A stretch of 41,223 nt of DNA, taken from the IMG/VR virus record IMGVR_UViG_3300046011_010535, positions 1-41,223 of that record. One strand, given 5' to 3'. A program made the translations under genes and the position numbers. Each line of letters starts with the position of its first letter. The first letter of the stretch is position 1. This document shows positions 17,503 through 27,664 of this stretch, one piece after another. This DNA is from a virus. The notes under the pieces are model-generated. The model was given only the letters and a program-made list of their open reading frames with translations, was not told where the DNA came from and made no database searches.

Positions 17503-20500
17503 GTTTAAAAAATTCCTACAATAAAATTAAAAATCAGGATGTTGGATTGAAAAATTCAACTCAAAAAAACATTTCAGATTTTAATGAAGATTTAGAATCC
17601 GAGAAGTATGTTTCAGAACTAACAAGAAAATACGATAATCATCTTTTAGATGTAGATTTTAGCAATCCTTCCAATTTTGCTAAATTTGGTTTAGCAAGAA
17701 AATATTATGAAAATATTGTAAACAGAATAGTTGATTATTATCCATACGATGGTTCAAAGTATGAGCAACTAAAATTTGAAAACGAACTAAATCCTTTAGA
17801 AAAGTATGTTTTTAATTATGAATATCCTAGATCTACTGGTTATGTTGAATTTGGTAGAACTTGGGGAAGTACAAGCACTATCAGTAATGGTTTTGGATCA
17901 TCAAGCCTTCCAGAATATATTAAGTTTAATAATCAAACAAAAAACAACATTTATGATCCGGTAAACTCTAGAAGAGAAAATACAAGATTTATTTTTGCAT
18001 CAGGGAGCACAATAGAGTTTTGGCTGAAGAAAAATTCTTTTCCAAATACAACTACAGAAACTAATAAAGAGTGCATCTTTTATACAAGAACAGTAGATTC
18101 AGATAAAAGAGTCGCCATTTATGTTTCTGGCGGCTCTTCAAATACTTCTTCGATATACACAGAATATTACACAGGAACATCTACATCTGCTTTTTCTCTT
18201 TCTTTTGACACTGGATTAGCAACAATTGCTGATTCAAAATGGCATCACTATTCTTTTGTTTACGGGACTTCCTCTAGCGGATATAGTGTTGATTTTTATT
18301 TAGATGGAGCATATAAATCAACAAAAAGCCAAGCAGGAACAGTAATAGATATAACTGGTTCTTCTGTTGGATTCGTTGGAGCACTTGGAGGAAAATACAA
18401 TTCTGCCTCAGATTTAACTGGGTATGGAAAATTATCCGGGTCTGTTGATGAGTTCAGATTTTGGAATAGTAAAAGAAATGCTAAACAAATTGGCATAAAC
18501 TATTTCAAAAATATAGGTGGTGGATCTAATACTGATTTGGCAAATGTTAATTTAGGAATATATTATAAATTTAATGAGGGCATAGTCGGCTCTTCTTCAA
18601 TAGACTCAATAATTTTAGACCACTCTGGAAGACTTAATAATGGCAATTTTGTTGGATATGTTGCGACGAGCAGAAATACTGGTTCAGCGATAACACAAGG
18701 ATCGGAGAATATAGAAATTGGTTCACCTATTGTTTATCTTGAAAATCCATTAGTGCAATCTTTTTTAAATACAAAATTAAATCTGGCTGATTCTTATGAT
18801 TATCAAAATAATTCTAATTTAATTAATTTATTACCAGCGTGGATAATTGAAGATGACCAAAATAACGGAGATACTCTTGCAAATTTTCTACAGGTTATAG
18901 CAAGCTACTATGATACTTTGTTTCTGCAAATACAAAAAGTTAAAGATGTAAAAAACAAAACTTATCTACAATATAGTGGAAGTGAAGCAGGATTTAATGA
19001 TTTATTATTATCTTCGCACGGCTTTGATGTCCCGTCTGCTTTTATGAATTTAGATGAATTATTATCAGTTTCTTCTCAAGATAATAAGAAAGAATATTCA
19101 TTAGTAATAAATGACCTTAAAAACATTGTTTATAAAAACATTTACAACAATTTAGATATCATATACAAATCAAAAGGAACAGAAAAATCATTTAAAAATC
19201 TTATTAAATGTTTTGGTGTTGATGATGATATGTATAAGCTAAACATATATTCAGACGGTTCAACTTATCAATTAAAAGATTCTTATGTTAATAAATCAAT
19301 TAAGAAAGACGTAATAGATCAAACAAGCTATAGATATAATCAAAATTCTAATTCTGTAATTTATAATTTTGCTTCAAATGATTCAAATACTACATCATTT
19401 ATAACTTCTTCTAATAGCGTTAGTGGCGCAATATGTTTCGAAGGTGGATTTTATTTTCCTAAAAAACCAGATAATTTATTTGAAGAAGTATCAACAAAAA
19501 GTAATTTAAAAACTTATTCTCTATTTGGCATAAGGCAAGCCAATAATAATACTGCATCAACAGATTATGTTTCTCCAGATAGCGCATCTTTTTCAGTATA
19601 TCTAAACGAAAGAGATGAAAAAGCTTACTTTAGTCTGGTTTCGAATAAATATAATGTTAATTTAACATCAAGTTTTTTTGATGACTTTAGAGAGAACAAC
19701 TCTTGGAATATTTCTTTTCAGATTTACCAAAATAAATTTTTAACAACTCCAGAATATGAAGTAAAGTTCTCTGGATATTCTTTTTTAAGCGATAATAACT
19801 TTAGATCCTTTGAACTTTCTTCTTCCTTTAATCAGGCAAGCGGGTCAAGTTTTTTTGGATGCAATAAGAGATTGTTTGTAGGAGCGGAAAGAACAAATAT
19901 AACTGGAACTATTATATATGGTTCCAGCCATAAGACGGCATATACAAGAGTTTGGATGGATAAACTAGACTCTGAAGAGCTAAAAGAGCACGCTAAAAAT
20001 CCAAATAATTTCGGAAGAAAAAATCCAACTAGAAATAATAACTCAAAACTTTCTGGGTTTTTGCCAAAATCTGAAACACTTATACTAAATTGGGATTATT
20101 CTACAACAACTTCTAGCAATTCAAACGGAAACGTGTACTATGTCCAGGATTTAACATCTGGATCTTTAGATGCTAATTTCGCAAATTCGTATTTATCAGG
20201 ATCTAAATCACGTATATATACCGGGGTAGGCTACGGCTTTGAACCCTCTATAACGATAAAATCTAAAGAATTAATATATGGCCAAGAGCAGCAGGATCCA
20301 GAAAACATTATATCAAGCAATTTAGTTAATATTTTGGAAACTAATGATGATTATTATACGAAAGATGCGAGACCAGAGAAATTCTTTTTTGCAGTAGAAA
20401 CAAGTATGTATGATGTAATTTCAAAAAATATCTTAAATTTCTTTGGATCGATTGTAGAATTTAATAATCTAATTACAACCCCTACTTTTGAATATAGTAT

Positions 20501-20867
20501 GAAATATAAAGATATTGATTACTTTAGAAGAATATTTTTTAATAAAGTTCAAAACAATATTGATTTAGAAAAATATGTAAACGTCTATAAATGGATTGAT
20601 GATGCGCTAGATGGTATATTGTTTAATTTAATACCAGCTTCAGCAAACTCCGCAGACAAGGCAAGGACAATAATAGAAAATCATGTTTTAAGCAGAAATA
20701 AGGTCAGGAAGCAGATTCACCCTAAATCTTTTATACATTATATCAAAGATTCCAGTGGTAACGTTGGAGATGAATCTTTATACGTAGGACCGCCAACAAA
20801 AAATTATGGCATAATAGGTAAAGAAACTACTGGAAAATTAGGCGGAACTTCATTAAAAAAATTCTAA
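17499..20867 (+). CDS. Large tail/fibre protein with LamG (concanavalin-like) domain
   Basis: 1122 residues. A LamG/concanavalin-like lectin domain at about 164-330 is clear from STIEFWLKK, DSKWHHYSFVY, DFYLDGAYK and GSVDEFRFWN, followed by GIYYKFNEG, LDHSGRLNNG. A second, more divergent domain of similar character lies at about 645-850 (ICFEGGFYFP, NSWNISFQIYQNK, TRVWMDKL). Between them, near 445-560, LLPAWIIEDDQNN and the following helical block resemble the start of P2 gpI-type tail proteins. Lectin-like domains in virions generally bind surface glycans. ATGA coupling to the upstream gene. It is the last gene of a long overlapping run: a 47-base gap with a promoter-like box follows. Confidence 0.6.
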   Translation: MSLKNSYNKIKNQDVGLKNSTQKNISDFNEDLESEKYVSELTRKYDNHLLDVDFSNPSNFAKFGLARKYYENIVNRIVDYYPYDGSKYEQLKFENELNPLEKYVFNYEYPRSTGYVEFGRTWGSTSTISNGFGSSSLPEYIKFNNQTKNNIYDPVNSRRENTRFIFASGSTIEFWLKKNSFPNTTTETNKECIFYTRTVDSDKRVAIYVSGGSSNTSSIYTEYYTGTSTSAFSLSFDTGLATIADSKWHHYSFVYGTSSSGYSVDFYLDGAYKSTKSQAGTVIDITGSSVGFVGALGGKYNSASDLTGYGKLSGSVDEFRFWNSKRNAKQIGINYFKNIGGGSNTDLANVNLGIYYKFNEGIVGSSSIDSIILDHSGRLNNGNFVGYVATSRNTGSAITQGSENIEIGSPIVYLENPLVQSFLNTKLNLADSYDYQNNSNLINLLPAWIIEDDQNNGDTLANFLQVIASYYDTLFLQIQKVKDVKNKTYLQYSGSEAGFNDLLLSSHGFDVPSAFMNLDELLSVSSQDNKKEYSLVINDLKNIVYKNIYNNLDIIYKSKGTEKSFKNLIKCFGVDDDMYKLNIYSDGSTYQLKDSYVNKSIKKDVIDQTSYRYNQNSNSVIYNFASNDSNTTSFITSSNSVSGAICFEGGFYFPKKPDNLFEEVSTKSNLKTYSLFGIRQANNNTASTDYVSPDSASFSVYLNERDEKAYFSLVSNKYNVNLTSSFFDDFRENNSWNISFQIYQNKFLTTPEYEVKFSGYSFLSDNNFRSFELSSSFNQASGSSFFGCNKRLFVGAERTNITGTIIYGSSHKTAYTRVWMDKLDSEELKEHAKNPNNFGRKNPTRNNNSKLSGFLPKSETLILNWDYSTTTSSNSNGNVYYVQDLTSGSLDANFANSYLSGSKSRIYTGVGYGFEPSITIKSKELIYGQEQQDPENIISSNLVNILETNDDYYTKDARPEKFFFAVETSMYDVISKNILNFFGSIVEFNNLITTPTFEYSMKYKDIDYFRRIFFNKVQNNIDLEKYVNVYKWIDDALDGILFNLIPASANSADKARTIIENHVLSRNKVRKQIHPKSFIHYIKDSSGNVGDESLYVGPPTKNYGIIGKETTGKLGGTSLKKF

Positions 20868-20882
20868 AATAACTTTTTAATG

Positions 20883-20893
20883 AGTATTTATTA
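20883..20893 (+). promoter_or_regulatory. Candidate phage promoter box (TATTTA type)
   Basis: The box AGTATTTATTA lies in the 47-base gap before the 1561-residue structural gene, with its first T of TATTTA 30 bases upstream of ATG 20915. Closely similar boxes occur at the same distance before three other genes in the window (30751, 38695, 38842). T4 late promoters have a single -10-like TATAAATA element and no -35; this could be the equivalent for this phage's gp55-like sigma factor. AT-richness makes chance occurrence possible. Confidence 0.4.
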
Positions 20894-20914
20894 AAGCACT
20901 AAAGAGACCAAGAA

Positions 20915-23900
20915 ATGAAAGAAAGCACAAGAAATAAAATAAAGTATAACATAGTCAGGCAGGATGAAGAAAAAATAAGATCCGACTCTTATACTTTAAG
21001 AACTTATTATAGTGCTTCTGAATCTAATCCGAGAGATAAGTTTTATAAATATCTTGCCGACAGAAAAGATAAAAATCTATTTGTTAGCGGAAACTATAAT
21101 GAAACAAGAGCTCAAGTACATGATGCAGTTTATACAGAGTTTGCTAAAGGCGATATTAATGTCGTCCAAATAAATGATTCAAAGAACTCATTTTCTGTCG
21201 TTCAGGGGTACAACTCAGATGAACAGAAAGTTTATGGATACGTATTTGATTCGCTAAAAGGAAACCCGACACAGACAATAACATTTACAGAACAACAAAG
21301 CATGGATTTAGTTTCTAAGACTGGTATGTTCATTAGAAATATAAAAATTTACGGATCTAATACAAAAGTTAAAAATTCTTATATGCCCTTAACGATAATT
21401 GCTCCATCTGATTTTAAAGGATATAGAGCAGAGTTATCGTCTTCAGGCGGCGTAACATCGGCTTTTGATATAACAAAAGTTCATCACGAAGGAAATATAA
21501 AAGCTTCTTTACAAAGCCCGTTCACGAATCAACACGTTGGCGGATACAGCCATAGACATCACCCTGTAAATAGTGGAAACGATAATTCATACAATAGACC
21601 AGAAATGGTTAAACTAGAAGCATCTGGAGCGAATATCAATTTTACTAGCCCACTGGGAACTACTCCAGATTATTCTAAATTAGTTGTAAGATACACTAGA
21701 GAAGGTACGTCAAAAAGAATAATAAATACAAAAAGAATTAAAACTACAGATCCAAGAATCGCGGGAAACTTTACAAAAAATTATGAAGTATTTCAAGCTA
21801 CAAATAGAAATGAAAACAACATGGGATTTAGAGATACGGATCCGTTTTCTGGCAGCTTCCCTCTAATAGATAGCGTTTTTATTTCCGGTACTCAGGATTT
21901 TCAAATACAAGATTTTAAATTAATAGATGGTACAAATAATAAGAGTATCATCGCTCAAACATTTGGAGCTCCTGGTGGTCCAGAATCAAAAGCTTATCAA
22001 GGTTTAGATCCCACCTCAAGACAATTTAGCCCATATAATACAATTAATTATAGAAATCCAAACGTTAGATATTATTTAAATAAAAAATTCCTTGTAGATC
22101 ATGCTTTACCACCAAGTTCTGGATCTGGCTCTGTTCATGGAGTTCAGAGAAATACAAGATATACCATAACTCAACAGCTTAATACGGAATATGATAATGC
22201 TTTTGTTAGAAGAGAAATTCCTGCATCTCCAACTGGCTATAATTGGATTACAAGAAGATTTGGTCCTATAAGAATTGAAAACAATATAATTGTAAAGGAT
22301 TATAACGATCCAGGAATAACTTTTTTAAGTAAATCTTTGGATAGAGATATATATTTTGAAAATTTTGCTGCCAATAATTTATCAGAGCAGCTTGTAAAAA
22401 GTGCGAGTTATTCTGATTATTCAATGAGAATAACTGGTTCTAATATAGACCTCAACTGCTACTTGGTATCAAAAAATAAGCTTTTAGGATTTTCGACGCA
22501 AAAGCAGATTTCAAATAAGCATAATAAAATACTCTCTAGAACAAGAAGAAGAAATATTTCTGGAGATACAGATAATTCAAAAACTTTTAAATATCTGGCT
22601 CATTCTCCAATAAATTCAAAATATAAAAATACAATACTAGAATTTAAACTTAACGAAAGCACGTCTGAGGAATTTTCTATTCCATTTGCTTCTAATTATT
22701 CTTTTTATGGAGATTACTATAATCTAACATCATCAAAAATTGAAAATTTATATCAAGATTCAAGAAATATTAAATTTTCTGATAAATCAGACTCCTTATT
22801 TTTTAAGATATTAGATATTGATAAACAGAGAGATCAAAATTCTATACAATACCCAAGAATTGTAAAAGTAAAACACTCAGAAAGAGTCTGGCCAAAAGTA
22901 TCAGAAGCTTATAGATTACTTTGTTATAATAGAGAATATTTAGAATTTATTCCTTACAATTATTCTTGGGATAACGATGAGACAGATAGAATTTATAACA
23001 GCCAAGGAAAAGTAAGCTTAGGCCAACCTTCAAAGCCTGTTGGAGTTTTAAAAAGAACAAACGGAACAAATAATGCCCTACCTAACTCTGGAAGCGTGAT
23101 GGTAAGAAATGGGGCCGAAGTATTTTCGAGTATGTGGCCTATGGATGTTCTAACAACGACCTCTGGAAGCGTTCTAAACGATCAATCTGGAATCTTGATG
23201 ACTCTAGATAATCCTTTATTTATTTCCTCTGCTTATCCTGACGTTGGATTCCCAAGGCTTTTATTATCTCCAAGAGCTACTAGTACTGCTTATTTCGAGT
23301 ATGCTCATTTTGGAAGAAATTACAACTATAATCGTCCAAAAAATACTTTCCCATTATATGAAGATGTAAGAATAATAAGTGATGATATCGCTAGAAACTT
23401 TAAAGATTATTCAACTTTTACAGAATATAATCCAAAAACTATATTAAATTCTTTGTATGTTGATGGCTTTGAAGCGCCAAACAACTATGAATATGAAGAA
23501 GCATATAATAGAATAATTCCGGCTAATTCATCAATCAGTGATACTTTTTTAGGTGAGATTTCAGCTAAAAATATAACTGGTCAACCTTCAAAAATAGTTG
23601 CTTGGGAACCACAATTTATTCCGCAATATGAACTAGAAAGCAAACTTTATTCTGACTTTATAGACTTATTACCTGAGTTTAATAAAAATAAAGATTTAAG
23701 AATATCTAAAATAAAGCTTAATTTAAATGTAATTAAGAAATTTTACCCTACATTACAATTCTATCCAATTCCTTACATAACTTATACTATAGCAAAGATT
23801 TATAGATCTTACTATGATCGTGGTGGTGAAGGTGTAGATTCATTAGCATTTAGCTCAAGCATAAATACAAGTCAGGATAAAGCGAAATACGTTCCTTTCC

Positions 23901-25600
23901 TTTATCCAGGAATTATGTTTAATTCTATAAAGGCTGGAGTTGGCTTACCATACAATATTGTAACAGCGAGCCTTGGAAACGATGTTGTTTCTTTAACTGG
24001 AAGCCTAACAGGAGCATATTATAAAGTTCCTTGGGATGCCATTCTTGATCCATCAAAAATAAATGGCATAACATATTATGAAGCAGATCCAGATATTAAT
24101 ACTCCTGTTAGCGCTTCATTTACAATGCAAAGTCAATTTATTAATGATAAACCTTACAAGCAGGCTGCAAATAATTTCTTTGCAGAAGTTGTTAATACTT
24201 TCTTAAAAGATAAATCTTTACCAAAACTAAAATCAAAACCACAAAATTCTTGGTATTTCCCAGATTTAAATAAAGATTATTCAATGAGGATTGTTATAAC
24301 AAAAACTCCAAACTTTACGACATATTCATCATTAGAAAGCTTTGGACACAGGCCATACATATTCCACAATCCTCCTTGGTTCACGACGAGTGGAGATGCA
24401 ACGCTAGCAACAATTACTGGTTCAAATTTTAATTCCGATGTCAATCTTGCACCATCTTCTTCTTGGAAAAACGGTTCATTTGCAATAGCAAATTTAGTTT
24501 TTAAGCCATATGAAATAACCGCTTCTTCTGGTGTTCAAATAGTAGCTGGTAAAGGTGCTCAAATCTCATTTAATGAAATCAAGAAACATACTTCAGTTTC
24601 TTTTGAAAGCTCATTTATTACTTCGTCAACAATCGCTGATAGGGCAGTTAATTTAGGAGATTGTGTTGATATATTCGGATTTTCTGATCCTGATGAAACA
24701 TGGACTCCATATGTAAAATGGACTTGCCCAACTCCTAATCTAAACTTTTCTGGATCAAGAGGAAAAACAAGCGGATCTACTTCATATGATACTGGCTTAA
24801 GCCCAGGTCATGCCGCAAGAGGAATCATGCACCAGCTTGGGTCATTAACTAGCGAAGATCAGGGTTTATTTTTCTCAATTCAGGATAACTCAAATGAACA
24901 GACTGGATCTTTAGCACAAATTGTTGGATTTGATTTAAAACAAAATATTAAAGTTGGCGATGTAGAATCTTCATTAACTTTATCTGATGCAGTCGTCATA
25001 ATTCCAGTTTATCTAGAAAATAATCAAGAAGAAAAATTACTTGAATTAAACTTGGATAAATTTGAAAAAAATTATCAAAACAGTGAATACATAAAGAAAG
25101 TGGATGAATTTAGTAAAAAATATGTCCTTCCACCTCTTTTGGATTATATGAGAGTAAGAAGAAAATCCAATTCTTCACTTACCAGAAAAGATTATGGCAA
25201 AGTTGCTTCTCCTTTCTTAATGTTCTTCGAAGAATACAAAACAGTATTAACAAAAAATGATATGTTAAGATTCTGGCAAGGATTAATACCGGAAGTAGCT
25301 TCTAAAATGGAAATAGATAACAAAACAATTGAATTTGACTTAGAGGGAAATCCTTTATTTTCTTATGATGATTTAACAAAATTTGGCGGAACATTGCCAA
25401 AAAATTTAAGATTTAAGGTATTTAAAGTATACAGAAGAGCAGAAAAGAATTATCAAAACATAATTGATAGAACTTTAGGTTTGTCTGAGAAAGAAGATTA
25501 TAGTTTAACCCTAAATTGGCCTCATGGCTACTACGAAGTTGCTAACATGGCAAAGCTTGATGTTGAACTAGAATATAATAAATTAAGCACGGCTAAATAA
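20915..25600 (+). CDS. Giant virion structural protein, unknown function
   Basis: 1561 residues, the largest gene in the window. It is rich in Ser, Asn, Tyr and aromatic residues with many Gly/Ser turns, typical of extended beta-rich virion proteins, and has no transmembrane segment. The C-terminal 200 residues are more helical and charged (FEEYKTVLTKNDMLRFWQGL; EVANMAKLDVELEYNKL). No catalytic motif was found; the histidine cluster GGYSHRHHP near residue 210 is notable but unassigned. It follows a 47-base gap with a candidate promoter and starts a second run of structural genes. Possible roles are a baseplate periphery or long-fibre hub protein; this is inferred from location only. Confidence 0.55.
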   Translation: MKESTRNKIKYNIVRQDEEKIRSDSYTLRTYYSASESNPRDKFYKYLADRKDKNLFVSGNYNETRAQVHDAVYTEFAKGDINVVQINDSKNSFSVVQGYNSDEQKVYGYVFDSLKGNPTQTITFTEQQSMDLVSKTGMFIRNIKIYGSNTKVKNSYMPLTIIAPSDFKGYRAELSSSGGVTSAFDITKVHHEGNIKASLQSPFTNQHVGGYSHRHHPVNSGNDNSYNRPEMVKLEASGANINFTSPLGTTPDYSKLVVRYTREGTSKRIINTKRIKTTDPRIAGNFTKNYEVFQATNRNENNMGFRDTDPFSGSFPLIDSVFISGTQDFQIQDFKLIDGTNNKSIIAQTFGAPGGPESKAYQGLDPTSRQFSPYNTINYRNPNVRYYLNKKFLVDHALPPSSGSGSVHGVQRNTRYTITQQLNTEYDNAFVRREIPASPTGYNWITRRFGPIRIENNIIVKDYNDPGITFLSKSLDRDIYFENFAANNLSEQLVKSASYSDYSMRITGSNIDLNCYLVSKNKLLGFSTQKQISNKHNKILSRTRRRNISGDTDNSKTFKYLAHSPINSKYKNTILEFKLNESTSEEFSIPFASNYSFYGDYYNLTSSKIENLYQDSRNIKFSDKSDSLFFKILDIDKQRDQNSIQYPRIVKVKHSERVWPKVSEAYRLLCYNREYLEFIPYNYSWDNDETDRIYNSQGKVSLGQPSKPVGVLKRTNGTNNALPNSGSVMVRNGAEVFSSMWPMDVLTTTSGSVLNDQSGILMTLDNPLFISSAYPDVGFPRLLLSPRATSTAYFEYAHFGRNYNYNRPKNTFPLYEDVRIISDDIARNFKDYSTFTEYNPKTILNSLYVDGFEAPNNYEYEEAYNRIIPANSSISDTFLGEISAKNITGQPSKIVAWEPQFIPQYELESKLYSDFIDLLPEFNKNKDLRISKIKLNLNVIKKFYPTLQFYPIPYITYTIAKIYRSYYDRGGEGVDSLAFSSSINTSQDKAKYVPFLYPGIMFNSIKAGVGLPYNIVTASLGNDVVSLTGSLTGAYYKVPWDAILDPSKINGITYYEADPDINTPVSASFTMQSQFINDKPYKQAANNFFAEVVNTFLKDKSLPKLKSKPQNSWYFPDLNKDYSMRIVITKTPNFTTYSSLESFGHRPYIFHNPPWFTTSGDATLATITGSNFNSDVNLAPSSSWKNGSFAIANLVFKPYEITASSGVQIVAGKGAQISFNEIKKHTSVSFESSFITSSTIADRAVNLGDCVDIFGFSDPDETWTPYVKWTCPTPNLNFSGSRGKTSGSTSYDTGLSPGHAARGIMHQLGSLTSEDQGLFFSIQDNSNEQTGSLAQIVGFDLKQNIKVGDVESSLTLSDAVVIIPVYLENNQEEKLLELNLDKFEKNYQNSEYIKKVDEFSKKYVLPPLLDYMRVRRKSNSSLTRKDYGKVASPFLMFFEEYKTVLTKNDMLRFWQGLIPEVASKMEIDNKTIEFDLEGNPLFSYDDLTKFGGTLPKNLRFKVFKVYRRAEKNYQNIIDRTLGLSEKEDYSLTLNWPHGYYEVANMAKLDVELEYNKLSTAK

Positions 25601-25614
25601 TCTGGAGAAATAAA

Positions 25615-26442
25615 ATGGAATTCTTTAATAGTAACGAAGAAGTAATAGACATTGTATTAACTCCAAAAGGAAGAGAACTTTTATCAAAGGGGATTTTTAA
25701 GCCAGCATATTATACATTTCATGACATAGATATTTCTTATGAAAATAATACAGGTGAACAGCAGAATAACATTACACAAAGAATTAAAGATACGCCAAGA
25801 TTAAAGGCTCCATCTTATTATTCAGGAAGTGATTTTTATAGAGATGGAAAAACTGGTGCCGTAATAAGAAAGCATATTTTATCTAATGAGATTGGAGACA
25901 AGATTAATATTAATCAATATGCTCCGGCGTGGAATATAAAGTTTGTAGATGCTCCGAATTTTCAAAACTTTATAACAGGCTCACTTACAACACATCTTGT
26001 TACACCGAATTATTATCAAGTTAGATATACGGCTGATTCTTTTACGAATATAATAGAAAATTCTGGATTAGAGGATAGAATACCTCAAATAGACATAAAT
26101 TACTATTATAAAAAAATTGAATCTTTATTTTTTGTCGATAAGGACGGAAAAGATTATATGAAAACGTTTATAATAGAAGAAAAAGATATTATTTTGGAAG
26201 TTGATGAAATAAATTCTTTCGAAGAAAACGAACAGGCAAATTTTGAATTAGAAGTATTTATTGAAAACCGATCCGAGGGGCAGCTAGAAAATTTATCTTT
26301 TCAAAACCAGGATAGGAATAAATTTTCAATTGAGCAATATTTAAATGTATCATTTGATAATGATGTTTCATTTAACCAAGAAAATAAAACCGAAGATATC
26401 TATGGCTCTGGCGGGAAAGAACAACAATCGACGTGTGATTAA
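25615..26442 (+). CDS. Virion protein with VLTxxGRxxL N-terminal module
   Basis: 275 residues. The N-terminus (NEEVIDIVLTPKGRELLSKG, then YYTFHDIDISY) matches the N-terminus of the 337-residue protein at 30780 (DAVLTELGRRRLAQG, then FAVADEEIDY), so the two share a module of about 40 residues. Comparable N-termini occur in structural proteins of large T4-like phages. The C-terminal third is acidic and low-complexity (Glu/Asn/Gln-rich, ending GSGGKEQQSTCD). Residues 175-181 contain VDKDGKDY, an EF-hand-like acidic loop that recurs two genes downstream. GGAG precedes ATG 25615. Probably an attachment or adaptor protein in the tail; function not known. Confidence 0.55.
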   Translation: MEFFNSNEEVIDIVLTPKGRELLSKGIFKPAYYTFHDIDISYENNTGEQQNNITQRIKDTPRLKAPSYYSGSDFYRDGKTGAVIRKHILSNEIGDKININQYAPAWNIKFVDAPNFQNFITGSLTTHLVTPNYYQVRYTADSFTNIIENSGLEDRIPQIDINYYYKKIESLFFVDKDGKDYMKTFIIEEKDIILEVDEINSFEENEQANFELEVFIENRSEGQLENLSFQNQDRNKFSIEQYLNVSFDNDVSFNQENKTEDIYGSGGKEQQSTCD

Positions 26443-26444
26443 TA

Positions 26445-27662
26445 ATGAAAAAAAATTACTTATCAGAATTACATATGTCAATTAACGCGAGGGGCAACCC
26501 TTATGTAATTCTAAACGCAAATGAATTTGAAGCAATAAAAGATGCTAATAGTTTATCTAAATATTTTAATGATGAAGAGCTAGGACGTATAATTCGCGAC
26601 TCTGTGTATACAAGAATACTTCTCCAAGACTCAGAGAAAATAGTATACAAGGCAGAAGATTATTGCACCATAAGAAACGTATCTTTATTCGCTAACAGAA
26701 GAATTTCTACGTATGTAATAGAATTTAACAGAAGACTAACATACCCAATAAAAATATTATTTCAACATTCGTTTAGATTGAATTTGTATTCTCATTTAAA
26801 AGAAAAGTTAAAAAATGAAAATTTTAGAAACTCTTTCGGGCCAAAGGAAGATGTCCAAACTTTATTTAATCAAGTCGTAGAACATGAAGAATCATTACTT
26901 AAATACAATAATACTCAAAGAACTACGATCACTTTTGAGACAAGGGATATAGATGTTACAAAATTTATAGACGTAAAAGAAAGAGTTAATTTTGCTGGCA
27001 GCCCAGTACAATCGAATAGTTTAATACAAAATTATTCAGTTCAAGAAGATGGATTTACCAACTTCTCATCAATGATTATAAACAATTCTTCTACATCTAT
27101 ACCTTATGAAAATGTTGATTCTTTAGTTGATTTTTATACTAAACTAGTAAATGTAAGAAATGATTATGATTATAGAAGATTTCTATTTACAAAAGGAATC
27201 TATGACATTAGAGAAGAGAAAATAGATTCTCCCACTTCTCCAAGAGAAACAAGAACAAATGTTGTAAATGCCAGTACCTTTTCTGAAGATAATATATTTA
27301 AACTAGAAGATGTTAGTCTTAAGACGAGTTCATTAAATAATAGCGCTAATTTGTTTCTAATGTTTATCTTAAACACAGATCAAATTTTTAAGCCAACAAC
27401 TCAAATAGAAAAACAAAGATATAACTTATTTCTGTCAGACCCTTTTCTTTACCCAAATTATTTTTTTAGACACGTAATGAAATTTAAATTAGAATATTTA
27501 TCATCTGTAGAAAAAAATTCATTATTTGAAACATGGGAAGAGGTAAACAGCAACAATCTGCCGCAGCTTTTAAATCAAACAGCAGTTATGTGTAGAATAA
27601 ATTTAAAGAATAAAAAATATTATGATAAATTAGCATACGAATATTTTATAGTTGGAGTGTAG
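26445..27662 (+). CDS. Virion-operon protein of unknown function
   Basis: 405 residues, starting two bases after the previous stop and ending two bases before the next ATG, so it is part of the tightly packed structural run. It is mixed alpha/beta with an aromatic- and Asn-rich composition. A central low-complexity hinge lies near residues 200-225 (Ser/Asn-rich). The last 50 residues are basic and aromatic. I see no recognisable motif. Context suggests a tail or neck protein. Confidence 0.5.
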   Translation: MKKNYLSELHMSINARGNPYVILNANEFEAIKDANSLSKYFNDEELGRIIRDSVYTRILLQDSEKIVYKAEDYCTIRNVSLFANRRISTYVIEFNRRLTYPIKILFQHSFRLNLYSHLKEKLKNENFRNSFGPKEDVQTLFNQVVEHEESLLKYNNTQRTTITFETRDIDVTKFIDVKERVNFAGSPVQSNSLIQNYSVQEDGFTNFSSMIINNSSTSIPYENVDSLVDFYTKLVNVRNDYDYRRFLFTKGIYDIREEKIDSPTSPRETRTNVVNASTFSEDNIFKLEDVSLKTSSLNNSANLFLMFILNTDQIFKPTTQIEKQRYNLFLSDPFLYPNYFFRHVMKFKLEYLSSVEKNSLFETWEEVNSNNLPQLLNQTAVMCRINLKNKKYYDKLAYEYFIVGV

Positions 27663-27664
27663 AA

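Noticed and set aside
20873-20896. Weak TTTAAT/ATTAAA stem after the LamG protein gene as a terminator
   Set aside because: Only six A-T pairs with an eight-base loop and no U-tract after it; not a credible intrinsic terminator.
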